This document shows positions 12,087-26,024 of a stretch of DNA of 64,000 bases, piece by piece. The notes under the pieces are model-generated. The model was given only the letters and a program-made list of their open reading frames with translations, was not told where the DNA came from and did no database searches. Source of the DNA: Antedon mediterranea (lineage: Eukaryota; Echinodermata; Crinoidea; Comatulida; Antedonidae); assembly GCF_964355755.1 (NCBI RefSeq), contig NC_092679.1:8558001-8622000 (forward strand), in the 5' to 3' direction. Made by a program: the position numbers and the translations under genes. How positions within the stretch are numbered: the first letter of the stretch is position 1; each line of letters starts with the position of its first letter.

Positions 12087-15000
12087 ATCACTGAGAGAGA
12101 TAAATAGATCAGCCAGAGAGAGATAGATCAGCGAGAGAGAGATAGATCAGCGAAAGAGAGAGAGAGATAGATCAGCGAGAGAGAGATAGATCAGCGAGAG
12201 AGAGATAGATCAGCGAGAGGGAGAGATAGATCAGCGAGAGAGAGATAGATCAGCGAGAGAGAGATAGATCAGCGAGAGAGAGATAGATCAGCGAGAGAGA
12301 TAGATCAGCAAGAGAGAGATAGATCAGCGAGAGAGAGAGATAGATCAGCGAGAAAGAGAAAGATCAGCGAGAGAGAGATAGGTCAGCGACAGAGAGATAG
12401 ATCAGCGAGAGAGAGATAGATCAGCGAGAGAGATATAGATCAGCGAGAGAGAGATAGATCAGCGAGAGAGAGATAGATCAGCGAGAGAGAGATAGATCAG
12501 CGAGAGAGAGAAAGATCAGCGAGAGAGAGATAGATCAGTGAGAGAGAGATAGATCAGTGAGAGAGAGATAGATTAGCGAGAGAGAGATAGATCAGCGAGA
12601 GAGAAAGAGATAGATCAGAGAGAAAGAGATAGATCAGCGAGAGAGAGATAGATCAGCGAGAGAGAGATAGATTAGCAAGAGAGAGATAGATCAGCGAGAG
12701 AGATAGATCAGCGAGAGAGAGAGAGAGAAAGAGAGAGATCAGCGAGAGAGAGATAGATCATCGAGAGAGAGATAGATCAGCGAGAGAGAGATAGATAGAT
12801 CAGCGAGAGAGAGATAGATCAGCGAGAGAGATATAGATCAGCGAGAGAGAGATAGATCAGCGAGAGAAAGATAGATCAGCGAGAGAGAGAGAGATAGATC
12901 AGCAAGATAGAGATAGATCAGCGAGAGAGAGAGATAGATCAGCGACAGCAAGATAGATTAGCGAGAGAGAGATAGATCAGCGAGAGTGAGATAGATAGAT
13001 CAGCGAGAGAGAGAGATAGATCAGCGAGAAAGAGATAGATCAGCGAGAGAGATAGATAGATCAGCGAGAGAGAGATAGATCAGCGAGAGAGAGAGAGAGA
13101 GATAGATCAGCGAGAGAGAGAGAGAGAGATAGATCAGAGAAAGAGAGAGAGATAGATCAGCGAGAGAGAGATAGATCAGCGAGAGAGAGATAGATCAGCA
13201 AGAGGGAGAGATAGATCAGCGAGAGAGAGATAGATCAGCAAGAGAGAGATAGATCAGCGAGAGAGAGAGAGAGAGATCAGCGAGAGAGAGAGAGATAGAT
13301 CAGCGAGAGAGAGAGATAGATCAGCAAGAGAGAGATAGTTAGATCAGCGAGAGAGAGATAGATAGATCAGCGAGAGAGAGATAGATCAGCTAAAAAGAGA
13401 TAGATAGATCAGCGAGAGAGAGATAGATCAGCGAGAGAGATAGATTCGCGAGAGAGAGATAGATAGATGAGCGAGAGAGAGAGATAGATCAGCGAGAGAG
13501 AGATAGATCAGCGAGAGAGAGATAGATCATCGAGAGAGAGATAGATAGATCAGCGAGAGAGAGATAGATAGATCAGCGAGAGAGAGATAGATCGATCAGC
13601 GAGAGAGAGATAGATAGATCAGCGAGAGAGAGATAGATCAGCGAGAGAGAGAGAGATAGATCAGCGAGGAAGAGATAGATCAGCGAGAGAGATAGATAGA
13701 TCAGCGAGAGAGAGATAGATCAGCGAGAGAGAGAGAGAGAGAGATAGATCAGCGAGAGAGAGAGAGAGAGAGAGATAGATCAGCGAAAGAGAGAGAGAGA
13801 TAGATCAGCGAGAGAGAGATAGATCAGCGAGAGAGAGATAGATCAGCGAGAGGGAGAGATAGATCAGCGAGAGAGAGATAGATCAGCGAGAGAGAGAGAT
13901 AGATCAGCGAGAGAGAGATAGATCAGCGAGAGAGAGAGATAGATCAGCGAGAGAGAGATAGATCAGCGAGAGAGATAGATCAGCGAGAGAGAGATAGATA
14001 GATCAGCGAGAGAGAGAGATAGATCAGCGAGAGAGAGAAAGATCAGCGAGAGAGAGATAGGTCAGCGACAGAGAGATAGATCAGCGAGAGAGAGATAGAT
14101 CAGCGAGAGAGATATAGATCAGCGAGAGAGAGATAGATCAGCGAGAGAGAGATAGATCAGCGAGAGAGAGAAAGATCAGCGAGAGAGAGATAGATCAGTG
14201 AGAGAGAGATAGATCAGCGAGAGAGAGATAGATTAGCGAGAGAGAGATAGATCAGCGAGAGAGAGAGATAGATCAGAGAGAGAGAGATAGATCTGCGAGA
14301 GAGAGATAGATCAGCGAGATAGTGATAGATTAGCAAGAGAGAGATAGATCAGCGAGAGAGATAGATCAGCGAGAGAGAGAGAGATCAGCGAGAGAGAGAT
14401 AGATCAGCGAGAGAGAGATAGATCAGCGAGAGAGATATATATCAGCGAGAGAGAGATAGATAGATCAGCGAGAAAGAGATAGATCAGCGAGAGAGATATA
14501 GATCAGCGAGAGAGAGATAGATCAGTGAGAGATAGATAGATCAGCGAGAGAGAGAGAGATAGATCAGCAAGAGAGAGATAGATCAGCGAGAGAGATAGAT
14601 TAGCGAGAGAGAGATAGATAGATGAGCGAGAGAGAGATAGATCAGCGAGAGAGAGATAGATCAGCGAGAGAGAGATAGATCAGCGAGCGAGAGATAGATA
14701 GATCAGCGAGAGAGAGATAGATAGATCAGCGAGAGAGAGATAGATAGATCAGCGAGAGAGAGATAGATAGATCAGCGAGAGAGAGATAGATCAGCGAGAG
14801 AGAGAGATAGATCAGCGAGAAAGAGATAGATCAGCGAGAGAGATAGATAGATCAGCGAGAGAGAGATAGATCAGCGAGAGAGAGAGAGAGAGATAGATCA
14901 GCGAGAGAGAGAGAGAGAGAGAGATAGATCAGCGAAAGAGAGAGAGAGATAGATCAGCGAGAGAGAGATAGATCAGCGAGAGGGAGAGATAGATCAGCGA

Positions 15001-15153
15001 GAGAGAGATAGATCAGCGAGAGAGAGATAGATCAGCAAGAGAGAGATAGATCAGCGAGAGAGATAGATCAGCGAGAGAGAGATAGATAGATCAGCGAGAG
15101 AGAGAGATAGATCAGCGAGAGAGAGAAAGATCAGCGAGAGAGAGATAGGTTAG
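12087..15153 (+). repeat. Right copy of the long direct duplication
   Basis: Partner of the block at about 161-3,250, with the same ordered variants at +11,920. After it the two copies differ in the number of ~1.8-kb higher-order units. The island lies 18,094 bp apart in the two copies rather than 11,920, so the right copy holds about 6.2 kb more, roughly three extra units. This fits unequal exchange after duplication. Boundaries are approximate because the flanking satellite is similar everywhere. Confidence 0.8.
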
Positions 15154-18100
15154 CGACAGAGAGATAGATCAGCGAGAGAGAGATAGATCAGCGAGAGAGA
15201 TATAGATCAGCGAGAGAGAGATAGATCAGCGAGAGAGAGATAGATCAGCGAGAGAGAGAAAGATCAGCGAGAGATAGATAGATCAGTGAGAGAGAGATAG
15301 GTCAGCGAGAGAGAGATAGATTAGCGAGAGAGAGATAGATAAGCGAGAGAGAGAGATAGATCAGAGAGAGAGAGATAGATCAGCGAGAGAGAGATAGATC
15401 AGCGAGAGAGTGATAGATTAGCAAGAGAGAGATAGATCAGCGAGAGAGATAGATCAGCGAGAGAGAGAGAGATCAGCGAGAGAGAGATAGATCAGCGAGA
15501 GAGAGATAGATCAGCGAGAGAGAGATAGATCAGCGAGAGAGAGATAGATAGATCAGCGAGAGAGAGATAGATCAGCGAGAGAAATATAGATCAGCGAGAG
15601 AGAGATAGATCAGCGAGAGATAGATAGATCAGCGAGAGAGAGAGAGAGATAGATCAGCAAGAGAGAGATAGATCAGCGAGAGAGAGATAGATCAGCGAGA
15701 GCGAGATAGATTAGCGAGAGAGAGATAGATCAGCGAGAGAGAGATAGATCAGCGAGAGAGAGAGAGATAGATCAGCGAGAAAGAGATAGATCAGCGAGAG
15801 AGATAGATACATCAGCGAGAGAGAGATAGATCAGCGACAGAGAGAGAGATAGATCAGCGACAGAGAGAGAGATAGATCAGCGAGAGAGAGATAGATCAGC
15901 GAGAGAGAGATAGATCAGCGAGAGGGAGAGATAGTTCAGCGAGAGAGATATAGATCAGCGAGAGAGAGATAGATCAGCGAGAGAGAGATAGATCAGCGAG
16001 AGAGAGATAGATCAGCGAGAGAGAGAAATAGATCAGCGAGAGAGAGAGATAGATCAGCGAGAGAGAGAAAGATCAGCGAGAGAGAGATAGATCAGCGACA
16101 GAGAGATAGATCAGCGAGAGAGAGATAGATCAGCGAGAGAGAGAGAGGTCAGCGAGAGAGAGAGATAGATCAGCGAGAGAGAGATAGATCAGCGAGAGAG
16201 AGATAGATAGATCAGCGAGAGAGAGATAGATAGATCAGCGAGAGAGAGATAGATCAGCGAAAGAGAGATAGATAGATCAGCGAGAGAGAGATAGATCAGC
16301 GAGAGAGATAGATTAGCGAGAGAGAGAGATAGATAGATGAGCGAGAGAGAGAGATAGATCAGCGAGAGAGAGATAGATCAGCAAGAGAGAGATAGATAGA
16401 TCAGCGAGAGAGAGATAGATAGATCAGCGAGAGAGAGATAGATAGATCAGCGAGAGAGAGATAGATCAGCGAGAGAGAGATAGATCAGCGAGAGAGAGAT
16501 AGATCAGCGAGCGAGAGATAGATAGATCAGCGAGAGAGAGATAGATAGATCAGCGAGAGAGAGATAGATAGATCAGCGAGAGAGAGATAGATAGATCAGC
16601 GAGAGAGAGATAGATCAGCGAGAGAGAGAGATAGATCAGCGAGAAAGAGATAGATCAGCGAGAGAGATAGATAGATCAGCGAGAGAGAGATAGATCAGCG
16701 AGAGAGAGAGAGAGAGATAGATCAGCGAGAGAGAGAGAGAGAGAGAGATAGATCAGCGAAAGAGAGAGAGAGATAGATCAGCGAGAGAGAGATAGATCAG
16801 CGAGAGGGAGAGATAGATCAGCGAGAGAGAGATAGATCAGCGAGAGAGAGATAGATCAGCAAGAGAGAGATAGATCAGCGAGAGAGATAGATCAGCGAGA
16901 GAGAGATAGATAGATCAGCGAGAGAGAGAGATAGATCAGCGAGAGAGAGAAAGATCAGCGAGAGAGAGATAGGTTAGCGACAGAGAGATAGATCAGCGAG
17001 AGAGAGATAGATCAGCGAGAGAGATATAGATCAGCGAGAGAGAGATAGATCAGCGAGAGAGAGATAGATCAGCGAGAGAGAGAAAGATCAGCGAGAGATA
17101 GATAGATCAGTGAGAGAGAGATAGGTCAGCGAGAGAGAGATAGATTAGCGAGAGAGAGATAGATAAGCGAGAGAGAGAGATAGATCAGAGAGAGAGAGAT
17201 AGATCAGCGAGAGAGAGATAGATCAGCGAGAGAGTGATAGATTAGCAAGAGAGAGATAGATCAGCGAGAGAGATAGATCAGCGAGAGAGAGAGAGATCAG
17301 CGAGAGAGAGATAGATCAGCGAGAGAGAGATAGATCAGCGAGAGAGAGATAGATAAGCGAGAGAGAGATAGATAGATCAGCGAGAGAGAGATAGATCAGC
17401 GAGAGAAATATAGATCAGCGAGAGAGAGATAGATCAGCGAGAGATAGATAGATCAGCGAGAGAGAGAGAGAGATAGATCAGCAAGAGAGAGATAGATCAG
17501 CGAGAGAGAGATAGATCAGCGAGAGCGAGATAGATTAGCGAGAGAGAGATAGATCAGCGAGAGAGAGATAGATCAGCGAGAGAGAGAGAGATAGATCAGC
17601 GAGAAAGAGATAGATCAGCGAGAGAGATAGATACATCAGCGAGAGAGAGATAGATCAGCGACAGAGAGAGAGATAGATCAGCGACAGAGAGAGAGATAGA
17701 TCAGCGAGAGAGAGATAGATCAGCGAGAGAGAGATAGATCAGCGAGAGGGAGAGATAGTTCAGCGAGAGAGATATAGATCAGCGAGAGAGAGATAGATCA
17801 GCGAGAGAGAGATAGATCAGCGAGAGAGAGATAGATCAGCGAGAGAGAGAAATAGATCAGCGAGAGAGAGAGATAGATCAGCGAGAGAGAGAAAGATCAG
17901 CGAGAGAGAGATAGATCAGCGACAGAGAGATAGATCAGCGAGAGAGAGATAGATCAGCGAGAGAGAGAGAGGTCAGCGAGAGAGAGAGATAGATCAGCGA
18001 GAGAGAGATAGATCAGCGAGAGAGAGATAGATAGATCAGCGAGAGAGAGATAGATAGATCAGCGAGAGAGAGATAGATCAGCGAAAGAGAGATAGATAGA

Positions 18101-21100
18101 TCAGCGAGAGAGAGATAGATCAGCGAGAGAGATAGATTAGCGAGAGAGAGAGATAGATAGATGAGCGAGAGAGAGAGATAGATCAGCGAGAGAGAGATAG
18201 ATCAGCAAGAGAGAGATAGATAGATCAGCGAGAGAGAGATAGATAGATCAGCGAGAGAGAGATAGATAGATCAGCGAGAGAGAGATAGATAGATCAGCGA
18301 GAGAGAGATAGATCAGCGAGAGAGAGATAGATCAGCGAGAGAGAGAGATAGATCAGCGAAAGAGACAGAGAGAGATAGATAAGCGAGAGAGAGATAGATC
18401 AGCGAGAGAGAGATAGATCAGCGAGAGAGAGATAGATCAGCGAGAGGGAGAGATAGATCAGCGAGAGAGAGATAGATCAGCGAGAGAGAGATAGATCAGC
18501 GAGAGAGATAGATCAGCGAGAGAGAGATAGATCAGCGAGAGAGAGATAGATCAGCGAGAGAGAGAGATGGATCAGCGAGAGAGAGAGAGATAGATCAGCG
18601 AGATAGAGAAAGATCTGCGAGAGAGAGATAGATCAGCGAGAGAGAGATAGATCAGCGAGAGAGAGATAGATCAGCGAGAGAGAGATAGATCAGCGAGAGA
18701 GAGATAGATCAGCGAGAGAGAGAGAGAGAGAGATAGATCAGCGAGATAGAGAAAGATCAGCGAGAGAGAGATAGATCAGCGACAGAGAGATAGATCAGCG
18801 AGAGAGATATAGATCAGCGAGAGAGATATTGATCAGCGAGAGAGAGATAGGTCAGCGAGAGATAGATAGATCAGCGAGAGAGAGATAGATCAGCGAGAGA
18901 GAGAGAGAGATAGATCAGCGAGAAAGAGATAGATCAGCGAGAGAGATAGATAGATCAGCAAGAGAGAGATAGATCAGCGAGAGAGAGAGAGATAGATCAG
19001 CGAGAGAGAGATAGATCAGCGAGAGAGAGATAGATCAGCGAGAGGGAGAGATAGATCAGCGAGAGAGATATAGATCAGCGAGAGAGAGATAGATCAGCGA
19101 GAGAGAGATAGATCAGCGAGAGAGAGATAGATCAGCGAGAGAGAGAGATAGATCAGAGAGAGAGAGATAGATCAACGAGAGAGAGAGATAGATCAGCGAG
19201 AGAGTGATAGATTAGCAAGAGAGAGATAGATCAGCGAGAGAGATAGATCAGCGAGAGAGAGAGAGATCAGCGAGAGAGAGATAGATCAGCGAGAGAGAGA
19301 TAGATCAGCGAGAGAGAGATAGATCAACGAGAGAGATATAGATCAGCGAGAGAGAGATAGATCAGCGAGAGATAGATAGATCAGCGAGAGAGAGAGAGAG
19401 ATAGATCAGCAAGAGAGAGATAGATCAGCGAGAGAGAGAGATAGATCAGCGAGAGCGAGATAGATTAGCGAGAGAGAGATAGATCAGCGAGAGAGAGATA
19501 GATCAGCGAGAAAGAGATAGATCAGCGAGAGAGATAGATACATCAGCGAGAGAGAGATAGATCAGCGAGAGAGAGAGAGATAGATCAGCGAGAGAGAGAG
19601 AGATAGATCAGCGAGAGAGAGATAGATCAGCGAGAGAGAGATAGATCAGCGAGAGGGAGAGATAGTTCAGCGAGAGAGATATAGATCAGCGAGAGAGAGA
19701 TAGATCAGCGAGAGAGAGATAGATCAGCGAGAAAGAGATAGATCAGCGAGAGAGAGAGATAGATCAGCGAGAGAGAGAGATAGATCAGCGAGAGAGAGAA
19801 AGATCAGCGAGAGAGAGATAGATCAGCGACAGAGAGATAGATCAGCGAGAGAGAGATAGATCAGCGAGAGAGAGAGAGGTCAGCGAGAGAGAGAGATAGA
19901 TCAGCGAGAGAAAGATAGATCAGCGAGAGAGAGATAGATAGATCAGCGAGAGAGAGATAGATAGATCAGCGAGAGAGAGATAGATCAGCGAAAGAGAGAT
20001 AGATAGATCAGCGAGAGAGAGATAGATCAGCGAGAGAGATAGATTAGCGAGAGAGAGATAGATAGATGAGCGAGAGAGAGAGATAGATCAGCGAGAGAGA
20101 GATAGATCAGCGAGAGAGAGAGAGATAGATCAGCGAGAGAGAGATAGATCAGCGAGAGAGAGATAGATCAGCGAGAGGGAGAGATAGATCAGCGAGATCA
20201 GCGAGAGAGAGATAGATCAGCGAGAGAGAGATAGATCAGCGAGAGAGATAGATCAGCGAGAGAGAGATAGATAGATCAGCGAGAGAGAGAGATAGATCAG
20301 CGAGAGAGAGAAAGATCAGCGAGAGAGAGATAGGTTAGCGACAGAGAGATAGATCAGCGAGAGAGAGATAGATCAGCGAGAGAGATATAGATCAGCGAGA
20401 GAGAGATAGATCAGCGAGAGAGAGATAGATCAGCGAGAGAGAGAAAGATCAGCGAGAGATAGATAGATCAGTGAGAGAGAGATAGGTCAGCGAGAGAGAG
20501 ATAGATTAGCGAGAGAGAGATAGATAAGCGAGAGAGAGAGATAGATCAGAGAGAGAGAGATAGATCAGCGAGAGAGAGATAGATCAGCGAGAGAGTGATA
20601 GATTAGCAAGAGAGAGATAGATCAGCGAGAGAGATAGATCAGCGAGAGAGAGAGAGATCAGCGAGAGAGAGATAGATCAGCGAGAGAGAGATAGATCAGC
20701 GAGAGAGAGATAGATCAGCGAGAGAGAGATAGATAGATCAGCGAGAGAGAGATAGATCAGCGAGAGAGATATAGATCAGCGAGAGAGAGATAGATCAGCG
20801 AGAGATAGATAGATCAGCGAGAGAGAGAGAGAGATAGATCAGCAAGAGAGAGATAGATCAGCGAGTGAGAGATAGATCAGCGAGAGCGAGATAGATTAGC
20901 GAGAGAGAGATAGATCAGCGAGAGAGAAATAGATCAGCGAGAGAGAGAGAGATAGATCAGCGAGAAAGAGATAGATCAGCGAGAGAGATAGATACATCAG
21001 CGAGAGAGAGATAGATCAGCGACAGAGAGAGAGATAGATCAGCGAGAGAGAGAGATAGATCAGCGAGAGAGAGATAGATCAGCGAGAGAGAGATAGATCA

Positions 21101-24100
21101 GCGAGAGGGAGAGATAGTTCAGCGAGAGAGATATAGATCAGCGAGAGAGAGATAGATCAGCGAGAGAGAGATAGATCAGCGAGAGAGAGATAGATCAGCG
21201 AGAGAGAGAGATAGATCAGCGAGAGAGAGAGATAGATCAGCGAGAGAGAGAAAGATCAGCGAGAGAGAGAAAGATCAGCGACAGAGAGATAGATCAGCGA
21301 CAGAGAGATAGATCAGCGAGAGAGAGATAGATCAGCGAGAGAGAGAGAGGTCAGCGAGAGAGAGAGATAGATCAGCGAGAGAGAGATAGATCAGCGAGAG
21401 AGAGATAGATAGATCAGCGAGAGAGAGATAGATAGATCAGCGAGAGAGAGATAGATCAGCGAAAGAGAGATAGATAGATCAGCGAGAGAGAGATAGATCA
21501 GCGAGAGAGATAGATTAGCGAGAGAGAGAGATAGATAGATGAGCGAGAGAGAGAGATAGATCAGCGAGAGAGAGATAGATCAGCAAGAGAGAGATAGATA
21601 GATCAGCGAGAGAGAGATAGATAGATCAGCGAGAGAGAGATAGATAGATCAGCGAGAGAGAGATAGATAGATCAGCGAGAGAGAGATAGATCAGCGAGAG
21701 AGAGATAGATCAGCGAGAGAGAGAGATAGATCAGCGAGAGAGACAGAGAGAGATAGATAAGCGAGAGAGAGATAGATCAGCGAGAGAGAGATAGATCAGC
21801 GAGAGAGAGATAGATCAGCGAGAGGGAGAGATAGATCAGCGAGAGAGAGATAGATCAGCGAGAGAGAGATAGATCAGCGAGAGAGATAGATCAGCGAGAG
21901 AGAGATAGATCAGCGAGAGAGAGATAGATCAGCGAGAGAGAGAGATGGATCAGCGAGAGAGAGAGAGATAGATCAGCGAGATAGAGAAAGATCTGCGAGA
22001 GAGAGATAGATCAGCGAGAGAGAGATAGATCAGCGAGAGTAGATCAGCGAGAGAGAGATAGATCAGCGAGAGAGAGATAGATCAGCGAGAGAGAGAGAGA
22101 GAGATAGATCAGCGAGATAGAGAAAGATCAGCGAGAGAGAGATAGATCAGCGACAGAGAGATAGATCAGCGAGAGAGATATAGATCAGCGAGAGAGATAT
22201 TGATCAGCGAGAGAGAGATAGGTCAGCGAGAGATAGATAGATCAGCGAGAGAGAGATAGATCAGCGAGAGAGAGAGAGATAGATCAGCGAGAAAGAGATA
22301 GATCAGCGAGAGAGATAGATAGATCAGCAAGAGAGAGAAAGATCAGCGAGAGAGAGATAGATCAGCGACAGAGAGATAGATCAGCGAGAGAGAGATAGAT
22401 CAGCGAGAGAGAGAGAGGTCAGCGAGAGAGAGAGATAGATCAGCGAGAGAAAGATAGATCAGCGAGAGAGAGATAGATAGATAGGCGAGAGAGAGATAGA
22501 TAGATCAGCGAGAGAGAGATAGATCAGCGAAAGAGAGATAGATAGATCAGCGAGAGAGAGATAGATCAGCGAGAGAGATAGATCAGCGAGAGAGTGATAG
22601 ATTAGCAAGAGAGAGATAGATCAGCGAGAGAGATAGATCAGCGAGAGAGAGAGAGATCAGCGAGAGAGAGATAGATCAGCGAGAGAGAGATAGATCAGCG
22701 AGAGAGAGAGAGAGATAGATCAGCAAGAGAGAGATAGATCAGCGAGAGAGAGATAGATCAGCGAGAGCGAGATAGATTAGCGAGAGAGAGATAGATCAGC
22801 GAGAGAGAGATAGATCAGCGAGAGAGAGAGAGATAGATCAGCGAGAAAGAGATAGATCAGCGAGAGAGATAGATACATCAGCGAGAGAGAGATAGATCAG
22901 CGACAGAGAGAGAGATAGATCAGCGAGAGAGAGAGAGATAGATCAGCGAGAGAGAGATAGATCAGCGAGAGAGAGATAGATCAGCGAGAGGGAGAGATAG
23001 TTCAGCGAGAGAGATATAGATCAGCGAGAGAGAGATAGATCAGCGAGAGAGAGATAGATCAGCGAGAGAGAGATAGATCAGCGAGAGAGAGAGATAGATC
23101 AGCGAGAGAGAGAGATAGATCAGCGAGAGAGAGAAAGATCAGCGAGAGAGAGAAAGATCAGCGACAGAGAGATAGATCAGCGACAGAGAGATAGATCAGC
23201 GAGAGAGAGATAGATCAGCGAGAGAGAGAGAGGTCAGCGAGAGAGAGAGATAGATCAGCGAGAGAGAGATAGATCAGCGAGAGAGAGATAGATAGATCAG
23301 CGAGAGAGAGATAGATAGATCAGCGAGAGAGAGATAGATCAGCGAAAGAGAGATAGATAGATCAGCGAGAGAGAGATAGATCAGCGAGAGAGATAGATTA
23401 GCGAGAGAGAGAGATAGATAGATGAGCGAGAGAGAGAGATAGATCAGCGAGAGAGAGATAGATCAGCAAGAGAGAGATAGATAGATCAGCGAGAGAGAGA
23501 TAGATAGATCAGCGAGAGAGAGATAGATAGATCAGCGAGAGAGAGATAGATAGATCAGCGAGAGAGAGATAGATCAGCGAGAGAGAGATAGATCAGCGAG
23601 AGAGAGAGATAGATCAGCGAGAGAGACAGAGAGAGATAGATAAGCGAGAGAGAGATAGATCAGCGAGAGAGAGATAGATCAGCGAGAGAGAGATAGATCA
23701 GCGAGAGGGAGAGATAGATCAGCGAGAGAGAGATAGATCAGCGAGAGAGAGATAGATCAGCGAGAGAGATAGATCAGCGAGAGAGAGATAGATCAGCGAG
23801 AGAGAGATAGATCAGCGAGAGAGAGAGATGGATCAGCGAGAGAGAGAGAGATAGATCAGCGAGATAGAGAAAGATCTGCGAGAGAGAGATAGATCAGCGA
23901 GAGAGAGATAGATCAGCGAGAGAGAGATAGATCAGCGAGAGAGAGATAGATCAGCGAGAGAGAGATAGATCAGCGAGAGAGAGAGAGAGAGATAGATCAG
24001 CGAGATAGAGAAAGATCAGCGAGAGAGAGATAGATCAGCGACAGAGAGATAGATCAGCGAGAGTGATATAGATCAGCGAGAGAGATATTGATCAGCGAGA

Positions 24101-25886
24101 GAGAGATAGGTCAGCGAGAGATAGATAGATCAGCGAGAGAGAGATAGATCAGCGAGAGAGAGAGAGATAGATCAGCGAGAAAGAGATAGATCAGCGAGAG
24201 AGATAGATAGATCAGCAAGAGAGAGAAAGATCAGCGAGAGAGAGATAGATCAGCGACAGAGAGATAGATCAGCGAGAGAGAGATAGATCAGCGAGAGAGA
24301 GAGAGAGGTCAGCGAGAGAGAGAGATAGATCAGCGAGAGAAAGATAGATCAGCGAGAGAGAGATAGATAGATAGGCGAGAGAGAGATAGATAGATCAGCG
24401 AGAGAGAGATAGATCAGCGAAAGAGAGATAGATAGATCAGCGAGAGAGAGATAGATCAGCGAGAGAGATAGATCAGCGAGAGAGTGATAGATTAGCAAGA
24501 GAGAGATAGATCAGCGAGAGAGATAGATCAGCGAGAGAGAGAGAGATCAGCGAGAGAGAGATAGATCAGCGAGAGAGAGATAGATCAGCGAGAGAGAGAT
24601 AGATAGATCAGCGAGAGAGAGATAGATCAGCGAGAGAGATATAGATCAGCGAGAGAGAGATAGATCAGCGAGAGATAGATAGATCAGCGAGAGAGATAGA
24701 TCAGCGAGAGAGAGATAGATCAGCGAGAGAGAGATAGATCAGCGAGAGAGAGAGATGGATCAGCGAGAGAGAGAGAGAGATAGATCAGCAAGATAGAGAA
24801 AGATCTGCGAGAGAGAGATAGATCAGCGAGAGAGAGATAGATCAGCGAGAGAGAGATAGATCAGCGAGAGAGAGATAGATCAGCGAGAGAGAGATAGATC
24901 AGCGAGAGAGAGAGAGAGAGAGAGATAGATCAGCGAGATAGAGAAAGATCAGCGAGAGAGAGATAGATCAGCAACAGAGAGATAGATCAGCGAGAGAGAT
25001 ATAGATCAGCGAGAGAGATATTGATCAGCGAGAGAGAGATAGGTCAGCGAGAGATAGATAGATCAGCGAGAGAGAGATAGATCAGCGAGAGAGAGAGAGA
25101 TAGATCAGCGAGAAAGAGATAGATCAGCGAGAGAGATAGATAGATCAGCGAGAGAGAGATAGATCAGCGAGAGAGAGAGAGATAGATCAGCGAGAGAGAG
25201 AGAGAGATAGATCAGCGAGAGAGAGATAGATCAGCTAGAGAGAGATAGATCAGCGAGAGGGAGAGATAGATCAGCGATAGAGATATAGATCAGCGAGAGA
25301 GAGAGATAGATCAGCGAGAGAGAGATAGATCAGCGAGAAAGAGATAGATCAGCGAGAGAGATAGATACATCAGCGAGAGAGAGATAGATCAGCGAGAGAG
25401 AGAGAGATAGATCAGCGAGAGAGAGAGAGAGATAGATCAGCGAGAGAGAGATAGATCAGCGAGAGAGAGATAGATCAGCGAGAGGGAGAGATAGTTCAGC
25501 GAGAGAGATATAGATCAGCGAGAGAGAGATAAATCAGCGAGAGAGAGAGATAGATCAGCGAGAATGAGAAAGATCAGCGAGAGAGAGATAGATCAGCGAC
25601 AGAGAGATAGATCAGCGAGAGGGAGATAGATCAGCGAGAGAGAGATAGATCAGCGAGAGAGAGATAGATCAGCGAGAGAGAGAGAGAGATCAGCGAGAGA
25701 GAGATCAGCGAGAGAGAGAGAGACCAGCGAGAAAAAGTGAGATAAGCGAGAGAGAGATCAGCAGTGAGAGAGAGAGCGATCAGCGAGAGAGAGATCAGTG
25801 AGAGAGAGATCAGCCACAGAGAGAACAGCGAGAGAGAGATCAGCTAGAGAGAGAGAGAGATAAGTGAGAGGAAAAGAGAGATCAGC

Positions 25887-26024
25887 GTTGAGAGAGCACA
25901 CTCACGTCATATTGCGAATTTTGGACAAAAAGTGTATTGAGAGCGCTTTTGATTTAAACATTAGCGCGAGCCTGTCTTACCGCTGAGAATTGTATTGAGA
26001 AACCCGAAGGGAGCCTTGAGAGAG
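25887..26024 (+). repeat. Non-repetitive satellite island, copy 2
   Basis: Appears identical to copy 1 through the 138-bp core and embedded in the same flanks. The offset from copy 1 is 18,094 bp, and it stays near 18,100 over the following kilobases (CTAGAGATATATAAGC variant near 9,985 and 28,087; GAAAAAGAGATAG near 10,783 and 28,890). The island is therefore part of a block of at least 3 kb that was copied together. Confidence 0.9.
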
